Of a DNA stretch of 64,000 bases, positions 16,786 through 31,700 are shown piece after piece. The notes below the pieces were generated by a model. The model saw only the letters and a list, made by a program, of their open reading frames with translations, did no database searches and had not been told where the DNA came from. The stretch covers positions 35,400 to 99,399 of the forward strand of contig JAEOSU010000067.1 in the NCBI GenBank assembly GCA_016840165.1, in the 5' to 3' direction. The position numbers and the translations under genes were made by a program. Each line of letters opens with the position of its first letter. Position 1 is the first letter of the stretch. Source of the stretch: Promethearchaeota archaeon (GTDB taxonomy: Archaea > Asgardarchaeota > Lokiarchaeia > Sigyniarchaeales > SOKP01).

Positions 16786-19700
16786 ACCTAATCTCTGCCC
16801 CTTCCATACATTTAACAAAAAGCGTTGGGTATGCTGCGGGTTCCCTCCACATTCATGAGAGATAATTCTCTTAGCTCTTGGGGGAATTATTGATTCCCCT
16901 GTCACCAGATCGCTCTGTGGTTTATGAGGAGGCCCTCTCCCGCCCATATAGAAACTTGCAACATCAGCAATTACCCTTTCTAATTGTGTCCAATCTTCAT
17001 CCTTATTAAATTTGTCTTGAAGTATAGCCATAACCTCCCAATTCATCTGTTCATTAATAATAATATCTAATCCATGATATCTCGTAGACTTAAGAACCTC
17101 TCTTGCTTCTAAGATTAACTCAGACCGGTAGATAATTTGGTCGAGCACCTTTTCAGGCTTGTTCTGGTCATAATTGGGATCAAATAATTTCGCATGAATA
17201 TAATTTATCCGATCTTTATCATATTCTGGGAATAATCCTTCAAAATTGTCTACATGAACAATATCTGTTTTAACTATATCATCCGAAACTTTTTGTTCTA
17301 CTAGAACATTTTCTTCACTGGCCTCCTCTTTATAAAATTGCATTTGGAATGATTGAATATCATACCCAATACTTTCAGCATTCTTACCTAAAACAATTTC
17401 TTTAAACTTGTTGAATAAATCAACTTTTTGTTCAGTCTTAGGATCAGAATTAATGCTAGGGAATGAAATTGTTAGAGGTGGATTGTCAATCTCGATATCT
17501 TGCTTACCTCTAAAGAGGTCTCTTAATGATTCCCCATCGATTTCCGCTGGTTTCTTCGCTTGTTCTTGTAGCATGTTGGATAACACTGTGCTATCAAGAA
17601 CGTCTTGTTGGTCTTTGAACATATTCTGGATATCAGCTTTCCTATTTGCTTGTTGAATTGATTTTCGTTTCCCATATGCTTGGGGAGCGACAGCAACAGT
17701 GCTCTTAATCATCTTATTAAGCCCCATTAATGCGAAAAAGTCAAACGAGCCGAAAAAGATACCAGGCATTATCATGAGAAGTCCCTTGAAAAATCCAGAT
17801 TTTATCAACCGCTCCATGGTGGTCATACTGTCTAATCTCTTTTGCTCTGCTTCACGTTGCTGCTGTAAGTCTTGCTGTATTCTCTGCCTCAAATCGATAT
17901 ATGCACTCGGATCTCCTGCTTTCAAGGCTCTTACAGTCGCAATGCCTTGTTTAAGCTCAGAAAATCCACCTAATGCCAATTCTCCTAATGCACCTTTAAC
18001 CTCCCTATAGGATGTTCCTAATGACGATAGCCAAAATCCTGCATCTTCAGAAAGTCCAGCAAGATCGGCAATGTTCTCAGCAAATGCTTCAATAAAGCCA
18101 TCTTTAATAATCTCCTCAAATACCTCTTGAATGGGACTTGTGACCAACTGGAGAACGGATTTTCCTATCAATGCTTTTACTGAATGAACCCCAGCTTGTG
18201 CCATCATACCGCTAGTGCTCATTATTGTCCATGAACCAAGTAATATCAAGGGAGCACTTATAAGCGTTGACCAGAAGGTCATTGTCTCTGTATATGCAAT
18301 TTCTGAGATCATTTGGGCGGTAGTTTCCGCATATGTGTATTGATTGAAATAGTCCATTATGGTATAATAGGTAGCTTGAGCTAACGCTAATTTGTAATTC
18401 TCAGCCTTTGTATCATTAACAAACACATCAAACACGATGTGCACGTTATAGTACACGGAAGTTTGCGCATCAGTCTGCTGTAAGGCGTTATAGAACGAGG
18501 AATATTGATTAATAATGATGGTCTCAAGTGGTATTGTGAAGTACAAATTACCACTATCAATTGCAAACTGTGCCTCATCGACAACCAGATCTTGAGCAAG
18601 ATAGTTAATTCCTTCACTTGGATGATCTCGTATCACGTCAATAGAGATATATCGAATCGGATATTCAAAACCTCTATCATTAATTGGGATCTTCGATCTA
18701 TATCCCGCTTTGGTTTCAATATCATTTAGCGAATACGCATTAATCCCTTCAGTATTAATGGAATATTCCTCATCATAACTGCATTCAGTAGTTATAACTA
18801 AATGCCCTGGTTCAGGATCAATTTCATCAAATCTACTTTGACTCAACACGATTGGTCTAAACAAAACGGATTGAGGTAATATGGCTTCATAATTAGTACT
18901 ATTAATAAATTCATATTGCGGTCTGCCATCTATACATGTTGCTCGAATCGCGTCAAGGTGACCATCAGAGACTATCCCCACCTTTCTCTCAAGATTACCT
19001 AATGTATTGGCATAATACCAATTATAAATACTAGTAATACTGTCGGTATTTTTATAGGTATAATGACTCTTCTGGTTGAATGAAGGCAATTCACTAGTCA
19101 ATAAGAAATAATCCAAATTCATATCATCAAAATCCAATGCCCAGAACGCATCGGGATCTGATTCTCCCATACTTTCGAAATTCTCCCATAGTAAATCCAA
19201 GAATCCGCCAAATGAGTCTAATAACCTTGCTGGATTTGGCGGACTTACTAATACTTCAGCGTTATACCTATTACCAGGTTCTCCTCCACTAACTGTGGTA
19301 TAATAACCTCCTGGATGACCAATAAGAGCTGCTGCCATTGTATCTCCAAGTACTCTATCACCAAGTGACTTCTCATTTAGCGATACAGGATCTCGCACTT
19401 CACTTGATACTGGGTAAAATGTCTCAGAACGTGTTCGAGATTCTGCTTCATGCAGATCCATATCAATGAAGAATTTAGTCATCAAGGTATATACTGTGAA
19501 ATAAGTCAATGCATTTAATCCAGTAAGCGCCCCAATCCCTGCTGTTAAAGCAGTAACTGCAGCACTCAACGTTGAAGCGGTCACCGACATGAATACCTGT
19601 TCTGCGATATCACCTACTAGTTGTTTTTTATATTGCTCCCATGCTTGTGAATAAGTCTTATGTCGCACTTCATAGAATAGAGTGGAGAACTTAGGATTTT

Positions 19701-22700
19701 TGCTACTTTGTTCTGTAAGTTTATATATTTCAAATATCTGATCTTTCGGCTTATAATCATCCCATACAGATTCTTCATCCCATAAGAGTTCAACATATTG
19801 AAGTTTATCAAATTTGTATACCCAATCAGAGCCAAACATAGTGCTCTCACCTGCTAACCTATTAAACGTGGAAGTTATCTCTACGCTCTTATCTAATCGT
19901 TCATAAGGAGCAAAATCATGAATGCCGTCATAATTGTATCCAATGGTGATTACATCATATTCAGGAATCCCAGTTGCAGAAGTACCACAAATATCACTTA
20001 CAACATACACAGTTTCATAAAATCCATTTGAATCACTATCGACATAGAAATAAGAGCCGCTGGTCTTTGCAGTTCTATCAATGAACGAATCAATATCAGA
20101 AGTATAATACACCTGTCCATCTGGTGGTGTAATAAGCACTCCCTCTACTTCAAACTCAACCCATCCATCATCTACTACATTAGATTTTGAAATCTTGCCA
20201 TAGTCATTATAGAGAGAAAAGCGGTTTGGAATTCTTAGAATTATTTTTTCATCAAATGCATTTACACTATAGGCATAATCTTCTCCAACTACTTGTAAGG
20301 AATCATATTTAACTGGAATATGATCAGAACCCCATGTGGGACTTGACCAACTGATATTAGCAGGATCCGTGAACGGAAGGTCGGGATCAAATAGTACTGA
20401 AACTTCTTGCCCTGTTTCAATGTCTGTAATTGCATGCTCTTGGGCTAACTCTGAGAAAAAGTTATCTGCAACATTAACTTCATGATCTTTAAATTCATCA
20501 ATATAGACTCTTTGTTCCTCAATCCCACCTTCATCGTCAAATTCAATAACCGTGATCGCTGATTGCTCAAAAGTATCAACGTATGTAGTAGTTATGCTTT
20601 GCTTGAATTTTCTATATGTAGCCCGTAGAGTTGGGGCGTTATCCTGAGTGTATCCATTGCATGAACTAAAGTCTCCAGAATTAAGCACTTCTTCTGTGAG
20701 ATCCTCGTTAAATACAGGATTCTCATATGATCCGGTAAATAAGGATTCAATACTTTTATCAACATATTCTGCTATAAAAGTAAAAATATCTTGCTTTTTT
20801 GCTGCTAATATCGTCTTTCTGACTTCTTTTACCTCATAATAGATATCAACAGTAGTACGTTCAAAATTCATTTGAGAATCGGGATACCCATCCCTATCAT
20901 TATCAACTTTAACGCTATAGAAACTTGTTTTACTATATTCTTCTTTAGTTACCATTTGTTGAGTAGATTTCTTAGCCCAATAATCGACATCAGGAAGGAT
21001 CATCTTCGATATATGTAATGCTAATAGGGGTAAAGTAAGCACGATCTCAATTAATTTATCTACATTAAAATCATAAGATGCGAAGATTCTATCATTAATA
21101 TCAAACCATTCAGTATGTCGCTGTTCATCTACTTGTTGTTGGATGGTAATTTCTGAGCTTTCAAAATCTTGAATAACAGTATGCCAATAAATTTCTCCTG
21201 AACCTTCTGGATCATCAATACCATATCTTATAATGTCTATTTTACCATCTCGATCAACGTCAATAGTATGCTTATAGTCTGGCTCTCCGTCCATATCGAT
21301 ATCTGCTACATAAATTATGGAGCTTTCATCTTTGTAGAGTTCAAAATTATCATATAATTCTAACCCATAGCCAATTAACTTATCATTATCCCTCATATCT
21401 GGGTTTCGGCAATATTTACTAGATTTAAAGGATGTATATTCACTTGTGATAGTTGCAGCACTTTCAGCTAATAATGGGATTCCGGACTTTGATATGTAAT
21501 TATAATCAATATCTACATAATTATAGAAAGTTTCCTTAACATCGGTTAGATATGTCTGATTAAATTCATCTAACAGATAAATTTCAGTAAAGCTGGATAT
21601 TGGGCCATATGAAAAGTTTAAAATAGCAGTGATTTGATCAAATGCATCAAGGAGTCCATCTCCAGAGTTCAAGTCAGTAATTGTTAATTGTCCTGTGATG
21701 GCATTAAATGCTACTGTGAAGTCACTATTATCAGTTAGGGTTGTGGATGAAAAGGTTGCATTCAAACCAATTACCTTATAGACGCTTACATTTACAAAAT
21801 CATCTTCAAAGGAAAGATCTCCAATATCATACGTATGGGTATATTCAGAAACACTAGTATATACGCTAAAGGATTCATAATAATATTGTACTACCTTATA
21901 TTCAGTTTCGTTCTTGAAGGAATATGCAATATTCTCATAAGAATGATCCATGCTAAATTGTTGGCCATACCATTCATAATATTCTGGTTTCAATAGATAA
22001 TTATAATCATAAATTACCCGAATTGAGTCAAGATCAATATTTTCCACTTCAATTAATATAGGTTGTGCCCAAGAAGTATTAATCACATACTCAAAGTATA
22101 ATGTTTTATTTGGTTCGATTATTAATGGTTCTTGAAATTCCATACCAAAGTATTCTGGGAATTGATTAAAATCTGGATTCCAAGTAAATGTATTGGTAGC
22201 AGATTCAAAGTGTAATTGATGATCATTTCCCGTAATACCTGCGGTATAATAATTACCATCTTCATCATAAATATTAAGATAGTCTAACCATTCTGAATTT
22301 GGATAGAATAATGGAATTTCATCTAAAGCTAGTTGATATGAATCATCTTCTGGAGTGGCACTTGCAGTAAACATTTCAACCTCAGAATATTGCCATACTC
22401 GACTATCTATATTACCCGCTTGAGTTGTGCCTTCAAATGAATCTTCTAAGAGTATTATTTCGGAAATGGTTAATTCATATGAAGGATCTGGCATGGTAAA
22501 GAGCAGATGAGTGAAATTCAAGACGTCGCTTTGCGTGGATTCATAGAGTGAAGTAAGGTCTAACTCAATTTTAACCGCTTTATATCTTCCATTATGTTCG
22601 GTATCAAATGGTGTTAATTGTAAGGGAGTCTGATAATAATAATCGGCAGTGAAATCTGAATAGGCGGTATCAGAACTGGCTTCCACTAATAATATTTCTG

Positions 22701-25700
22701 CTTTTGGAAGATCTGAATGGGAAGCATAATTATATCCTTTATTTTCAAAATATAACTTACCAATACCTACCGCTATACCCTTCTTGATTGGCGAATTATA
22801 ACGAATTGCGATCACTTGATCTTCTATAAAGGACATTACTTCTTTAGTATCTGGATGAATATATGTAGTCGGAATGTGTAAAGTGTATACATCTTCTTCT
22901 TTGGTATAAGTTAAGGATTTTCCTTCAGGGAATTCTAAATATTCGAGTCTATCATTAAAGATATATGCTAATTCATCTAGTCCTGTTTTTAGAGCATAGT
23001 CTAACTTTACATGGAAGTATTCTTTCCCGCTATTTAGAGGGGAAACCGATTCAGAATTCCATTGTGCAGTCTGGAATCTCGCAATTCCTTGTATATTATC
23101 TCCATTATACTCTTTATCAGTCCTAAATGTGGGAATAAGCCTAATCTTTTTCAGCGTATTAGAAGAGGTTGGTAGTTCAATTTTGATATTATAATCATAC
23201 ATGAGTAATTCTTCTCTAGAGAGCGTCTGAGTAAATGCTGACATCAATCCAGAATTATCATAAAGTTTAATGGTGAGGTGATCCACACTTTCAATATTTC
23301 TTATATTTGTATCAATGTAGAGTGCAAGGTACGTTCCATTGTGAATTTCATTAATTAATCCGCCATCAAAATCCCCGATTTCACCTTCTAAGTTAAATTC
23401 TAACTCATCTCCTTGCTCAAGATATGCAGCAATTTGAGAGGCATGACATACAGTAGTAGCTATGGTGGAATCTTCCTCATTTATAAAATAAAATGCATCT
23501 AAGTTAGGAATTACATCTACTCCACTTTCACCAATGACATCCCAATAGGGCATATCTAATGTATCTGTAATGGGCTCTGCGGGATTGTAAGTAAAGCGAT
23601 AACTGGCAAATTCTTTATCGTTACTTTCCGAGACAAAAGATACGTAAAATTCCATGAGTCCATTTGGTAAGACTAGCACATTCTCATCATTTTTGATTAT
23701 AATTTCACGTGTGGCACTAAGATATTCATAATGGATTGGATCTAAGAATCTCATTTTGCCAAATCTATCATAATAATAGATATTGATCGAATTTTCTCCA
23801 TTAACTTCAAGGACATCAATATAATTATCCAATTCTTCAGACATTAATTCATATACATATCCATTCTTAGAACTACTGAAATATTGAGATTTGATTTCAA
23901 ATTTATTCTCATAATAATCCCTTACATTTAAGCGATAGCTCAAGTATAAAGTATATTTGTTTTCAATAGAAAGGCTGTATTCGAAAGGAGTGATAATTGA
24001 CCCTCCACTTAGTTTCCTATATTCTTCTCTATAGTCAATTTGAGGATTATCACTTACCAAAGGATCATAAGGCGTATCAAAAATGTTGCTCCATGGGTAA
24101 GTTACAATCAAAAAGTGCTTTCTATCAAGCAGACCTGGTTGTAATTTAAATTTATAAGAAAGCTTAATGGCACTCTTTGGTTCAATATACCCTGATTGTC
24201 CTTCTGATTTGTCATTAAAGTAGATATATTCATTTTCAATCTTTAATACATAATCATTAAAGAGAGATTCGTTGGAATATGCTATAAATTGATCATCAAT
24301 ATATAAAGCAATTTGATACGCGTCATGTTGATCTCCCAAATACTTATAATTAAATGGGGTGTGTCCCATTTCATATTTAAGTAGTGTGGAATTATATTGA
24401 GCTAATACATAGAGATAAGAATTCTCGACAAGCTGATATTCTGAGCCATAGGTTGTCTTAATATAAGCCTCAATATTGTCGAAATTGATGGTATATTCAT
24501 AAGAATCTGGGGTATTTTGAGATAAATAGCTCTTTGACTCCTCATTAGCAATTTCAAATACTTCAATAGTTTCTTCATCCTCACCTTTTTGAGCCAATGT
24601 ATAAATTGTAGGGAATAGGATATAATCTTCTTTATATTGTCCTTCTGGAACAATATATTGTATGCTAAATTCATCAGTACTACTTTCTCCGGTGTATAAT
24701 ATAGAAATATTATAAAATTCTTCAGGTTGGAATGTAAATAGATCCTCTCCATCTTTAATATACGTACTATTGAAAATCTCCCATTCTAACGCAGTATATT
24801 CAATTGTAAAACTTGTTTCATCAGAGAAATCAGGGTGCAGGTGATATGTATCTCTATCTGTATAGTTGTAATCCCATTCAATTTGTGAAATATAGGGATC
24901 TTCTGGATCTTCATGGATATAATAATCATAGCTATTGATAAATTCATGATTAATCCAATAATCGATCATGATTTTATTTTCATCATCCGTATAGGAGCTT
25001 AATTCTCCTACTGCTTTAAAGAATAGAATATATGCAGTTCCGTTTTCATCATATTCTAAGGCAAAATCAGTATCAATCTCAAGTATATCCTCAGAAGGAG
25101 TAAATGAGCCGCTATAACCCTCAGATATTAAATTGCAATAATCTTCTTTGTAATTCCCGACTGGAAATCCTTGTACAGATAATGCATAGGAATAGGGCAT
25201 TCCCACAGCTCGAATTTCAGCGACGTCAATATCTTCTATTAATTGTAGTCCAAAGTTAATTATTTTGCCATAATTTGGGAAAATATTTTCCATAACTGAA
25301 GAGCTGTTTATATCAATATCTAAATCAAATAATTGATGATAAAAGACTTGTCCACTTACCGTTATAATATCTGTGGTTAAGAATTTATCAGCAAAATTAA
25401 AAGTGTCCTCCCAAGAGGTTGGTTCATTTCCTGAAATCGAGGATCGATAATCTGGTATTGAACTGCTCTCATAATCCATGTAGATTGTATTTATATATTC
25501 TTCCTCTCCTCTTATCGAAGTTCCAGAACCGTAATAAAGGTCAACATATCCATCTTGATACAAAGGCTCATCAATATCATAGGTATCAATAAACATGCCT
25601 AAGTTAGGAATCATATAGAAATTCTCAGAATTTACGGGAAGAGTCTGTTTCCAGCCAATATAATCAAAAGCATAATTCACTCCATCTGAATCTACTGATA

Positions 25701-28700
25701 CTAAGGTTACATTAGGTAAGTCTTTTAACGCAACTGTTACCTTACTACTATCTATTAAATTAAATGGAGATTTTCCATAGATACAATCGACAAGAGGGCG
25801 ACTAAATATCTGATAGTAATGGGGAGTGTTTACCGCAGCTTTTATATCGAAATTGCCATATTTATCTAAGGGCATTCTATCATAATTCTCAACTAAATGC
25901 TCATCAGAGATATAATCAAATTGCTCTAAGATAACATATGGAATATAGTTATCACTACTTCCTACTTGATGAATAGTAATTTCAATATCAACACTATCAG
26001 TTCCAACCATGTCATAAATCGCTTGGAGATCTTTATTATAGCCAATAACATAACTATTTGCTACGATATCTGGCTGAATCTCAGTATAATTTAATGGAAC
26101 TACTTTAGGATCTGAATAATATTCATAAAATCCATCGTTTGTCGTATATTTAAATTCAATCGTTAAATCATTGAAATCATCTCCATAAGTTTGAATTAAG
26201 TCTAGTAATGCATGATCCAGAATGAATGTTAAATTAATTTCTGGAGCATATAACAATGGCACATTCAATAACTTGAGAATGGTCTTTTCATTTGAATTGT
26301 CTAATGAAATATATAACGCGGAATCTTCAAGCGTTAATGGGTATATCTCATTGCTCGATTCATCTAATAATTTAGAAGTGGAGTCGGTATTATTTATTAA
26401 CCTTACAGAATCGCTATATGATTTATTATACTTCTGGAATCCGTATCCGAGGGTATATTGCGATTTTACTCCATAAATTACTGTAAATGGAGAAATTGGG
26501 GGTGTAATTTGATCAAGGGTAATCTTTAAGTGATTTCCTACTATTGCCTTCACAATTGGATTATCATTATTTAGTATCTCTAATTCATGTTCATTGTAGA
26601 TGATAAAATCCGAGGGTACAGCATTCTGCTTTCCATAATCTAAGGTATAATCAGCAGTAGTTCCATCACAATCTTGGACAAATCGAGTGAACATAGGAGA
26701 ATAGGAATTATCACTTTCAGGTAAGAATCCAGCAGGTAATCGAAGCTCTATCGAACTCTCATTATATTCATTAGTATATCCGAGTGTTATTATACCATAA
26801 TTATTAGAGCCAAAATCAAACTTTAATTTGTAGATAACTGAAAATTCAGTTCCCTCATCAGGAACATTAGCTCCCGTAAACCTAATGACTGAATCATTGC
26901 TTAAGATACCAGAAGGATAATACGGGGCAGTCCAATCAGTAGTCTGTTCAAACTCATATTCATCTCCCTCTTTTATTCCTATTACCTCTAACACACTAAT
27001 CTCAGTTAAGGCATTCAGCAATAATAATTCACTATCAGCATCAATACCATATTCTAAGGTATCATTACTAAACAAGAACGCAATTTCCTGTCCATACGTT
27101 TGTCCGTTTTGAATCCCTCCTAAATACCGTACACTATCACCGGTTGATACTGCATCCTCTATTGCTACGGTAATCGCACCGGAAGTAAATCCATCAACAT
27201 ATATTGACCATATGGTGTTTGGATCATTACTGGAAGGATTCTTTTCCAGCCTTAAGTCCAATAAATAGATTTCAACATCTCTTTCATCCTTAAAAATTTG
27301 ATCTCTATTGAAATCAATACTAAATGATAAATTTAAATCACATTGAAGCCCCATTAAAAATGCATCTTCTGGACCAAGCCCTATAGTAAAGGTCATTAAG
27401 CCATCATGATTCCCTGGACGGAGCATAATATCATTTCGCAGGGGGAATGTGCTAGTAGTACCATCCTCGTTGTAGATTGTACAATCTAAATTAATGTCAA
27501 TATAATCTTGGACAGATTCCTCACCACCCGATGAATTGAAATAAGGTTCTACCCATACACTTCCTATTAAAAATGGATAATTACTTTCAAATGGCATTTC
27601 CTTATCACTGTTATACGCTTCACCCCATGCAGAAACAAATGGATCAATAAGTTCAATATGGGTATTCTTCTCTCCGAATTTAATCCAGTTTGCGGGTCTT
27701 ATTTCTAAAGGTACGGCGACTACAGGAGATGCTTTATAAAAGTCAGATTCTACCACATGTACTCTGATGGTGGAAATACCTGGTCCTAACTTCTCACAGA
27801 GATCTACTATTGTCTCATTATCTACTGTTATAGTTCCACTATCATATGCTTTATGAATCTCCTTATAAAGAGTTTCTACTATATTTCCAGAAGGTGTAAT
27901 AAACTCAATATATGCATAATAACGATAATCACTATCATTTAGTATGTTTAATGGAAGTGGTTCTAATTCTGAATTGGTGTGGACTTTACTTAGATATTCT
28001 ACACTTGGAACCGTGGTCGATGGGATTGGTTTAGCTTCTGTCACGTGTAGGTGCAATGTTAATGGATCATATGTCTCATCAATATCATCATCAGGTAAAT
28101 TATAGGCATAATAGTCATTAATACCAAGAGCAATATCTTTCTTATGGAGATGGATAAGTCCTTCTACATAAGTGGAATCCTGAAGGACTGATTGTGTAAT
28201 ATCATAAGCAGGAACCTGAGCAGTGCCGTTGAATACTATTCCATCTTTTGAGCTAACATATTCATATGGAGAATCAATTGCCATCTCATCCCAATCTTCA
28301 ACATAGGTATTAAAGGCGCGAATATACAACACACAATCTTCAATATCAGAAATCTGGAGCTGTCTATTTTCTCTTGATATACTTCCCCAAATCTCAAAGA
28401 AATCAGTAAGAAAGTCATGATCAAATGAAATATCAAATGAAACTTCTCCGGTCTCATCAGTAATTCCATACGTCCAAATATAAGGTCCATATGCAGAGTA
28501 ATTTGAATAGTCGTGCTTAATCTCATAGATAAGAGGTCTACCATACATTTTATTTGCAAGATCAGTACCTCCTCCTGGACCTCGGAATGTAACATCTTCA
28601 GTTCCAAGCGATTCAAAATATGGATACACCCCATATTCTTCAAGAATTGCTCGATCATTGAAAAATTTCGTTTCAGACTTAGGCATTAATCCGATATGGA

Positions 28701-31700
28701 GCCAAACCACAGAGCCATTTATTGGTTTATCTTCAAAGGTCGATAACTTAAATGAAAACGTATAATTCTCTTTTACGAGGGTATCTATCATAACTTTAGT
28801 ATACTCTTCACCTTCCTCTAATTTTTCCATTGGATTGAAATTATAGATATATTCTCGTTCTTCATAAAATTTCTGATTAATCACCATGCTCTGCGAAGGA
28901 TCTTCAACCATTTCAAGCTTAATCTTCTTAGGAATAGTAATTACTGTAAATGGCTTTACCCATTTATTACTCTCTTTATATGGATAAATCTTATTACCAT
29001 TTTGGTCTTCATAATCAATTGGTATAGAATTATCAGACGATTTATTAAATACTGAAGTAGGCAAGTAGGTAAGTGCCATGTGGACAAGCTTCTTTCCTCC
29101 GCCAAAGGGAAGCGATAGTGGACTATCAAGCTCTAAGGATTGTTCATATTCAAAGAATCCTAGATTATCAATAGGAACAGTATCAATTGGAATGTTATTG
29201 CCATTCTGGTCTTGAAGCATTAACAATAAGTTCTGGGAAAGATCCACCAATCGAGATAATGGAGCATGATATTTTATTTCAAATCTATCATAGATAGTGA
29301 AATTTCCACTTGATAAAATAGAATTATAAAGATCTTTAAAGTAGATACTATAACCGTCCGCAGAAACACAATAATCAGTTCCAAATTGAAACTCGTATTC
29401 ATATCCGGTGTTATTGACTATTTTAATGTACTCAACAGAAGAAATAGAAGTATTAATGGAATGAATAAGCGATACAGGATGCAGCCCATAATATAATACT
29501 CTAAATACATCACCGGAATTATAGGGAAGCCCAGAAACTATCAATTCTCCATTACTGTTAATATTCCATGAATATTCACTTTCATTCAATAATTCAAAAC
29601 TATCAGCACTGCTCCAATTTACATAAATACTTTCGAGAGTGATTATACCTGTTTGAATGAATCTCTCATCATAAAATTGCGATCCTTGTATTGTCGCACC
29701 AGAACTTTCTATATCTTCATAAAGTAAATTCTTGTCAATAACAAATCGTTCGGTGAAGTTATCTTCAGCAATCCAATCTTTTGCTAACATATCATATTTG
29801 GCAAACGGAATCTCGATCAGATTGCTGTAGACATCATTCCCATAAGCATCCTTTGAGCTGTAAGACATAGGCGAAATTGGGCGACCTTTTTGTACTTTAT
29901 ATGAAATTAATAACACTGTGTCATAGTCGATGAATTTAAGAGAGTTGGCGTCCCAAAATATGTTCACTATATAGGCATTATCGACATAACTAATGAATGG
30001 ATCTTCGCTATATTGTAATATTTCTCGATCCTTGAAAAATCGTCCGTTCAAAGAGGAATAAAGGGGGTTTGTGGTCAAATTTTTATCAATATAATAGATA
30101 GCAAACTCTTCTCTATCCAAGAAATCAGGATCATCTAAGGGAGATACGATTTTTAGGTGGTGAACCGTCTCACCGTCCTCAGCTTCTTGATATCTGTATT
30201 CATAGACCTCATCTTCGATAACATATTCATCATTGTCCCTTATACAGCCTTCTAAGAGAAAAGATTGCCCATATTCTAACTCATAGCTATTTGCTGGAAG
30301 GTAGATTGGTTCAGTCTCAAAGAGAGATTCTTGAGTAACATTCAATATAAATTTGAATTTATTTACTAATGGCTCAGGTCTTCCTTCACCATCATTGTAT
30401 ATCCATTCTATTTCATTATCAGTTAGAGCTTTAGTAAAAACGCGAACATCATCGATATACCCATTATAAAAATCTTGAGCAGGAGTCTTACGAGCGCCAA
30501 ACATCAAAGAAGTCTCACGGTTATAGGTCCCGATCGTTGGTGCGACAGATTGAGGAACGGAATCGATATAGAAGTAAGGAATTATTCCATCACATCCGAA
30601 ATCTACAAGATGCCATTCATTATCATTATAGGCTCCACTATCAGATGCCGCGATGGTTCCTCCATACAATCTAACTCTAATTTGACCATTAGTATACATC
30701 TGAACCATTATATCTGGACCACCTCCAGGTGTTCCTGCTATAACCATGCCGCTAGTAGAAGAACTTTTAATCCAGACTGATATATGGATTGGATCTCCAG
30801 CATTCCAAATAGAAGTCATATCAAGGTCTGTGGTAACATAATCATTCACACCATCGAAATATAAAGATTTTCCAATTTTGCCATCTGCTAATGATGCTCC
30901 ATAAATTTCTCCATCATTATCACCAATATAATCATAAGCAATATCACCATTACCGAGATTCCACCATGCTGTCTCTTGGAATTCTCCAAAGATTATATTG
31001 TGGATTGGAGTTCCTGAAGATCCGAATGAAATATTATATTCTCCTAAAATTTTTGGCACTTGGAATCTCGAATAATAATACTTAGAGAGATAGCCAGATA
31101 ATGAATCTCTATCAATTTTAGTAATCCAGTTCGCCACACTAAATCCAAGTATTTCCCCTGAACTTGAATTAATCATTGTAATCGGCAATTCCAAAAGATC
31201 ATTTAATAATACTGGAGCCAATGAATTGCTATATCTGTAATTCAATTCAATAAAATCAGAATATTCAACATCAACAACTCCACCTTCAGAAACTTCTTCA
31301 TTATAGACAAATATTTTTACATCGGTAAACTCAATATTAAGGCGTCTAATCTTAAAGGTGGATTCCGCATAAAAATCATAATATTCGGGTGCTCTAAATA
31401 TAATGGTAGATTCAACAAATCCATCCTCATCAGCTTCAATGGAATCGCTAATTAGATTATAGAGAGAAAGATCTAAAATTCCTACTCTTTGATATGGTAA
31501 ATCAAGAACTGTGTAATTCTCAACTTCCCGCATGAATGATCCTGGCCATCGTTCAGAATCTGAAACGGTAAAAGTAATTGATTCTAAGAGGCGGAGGTCA
31601 AATTGCTTGTAAGGATTCGATAATGCGATGTCATTAAGCGAAATATATAAAGGAATTGCCATCATCTCACCAAGTCCGAAAATATCAACTTCATATTGCG

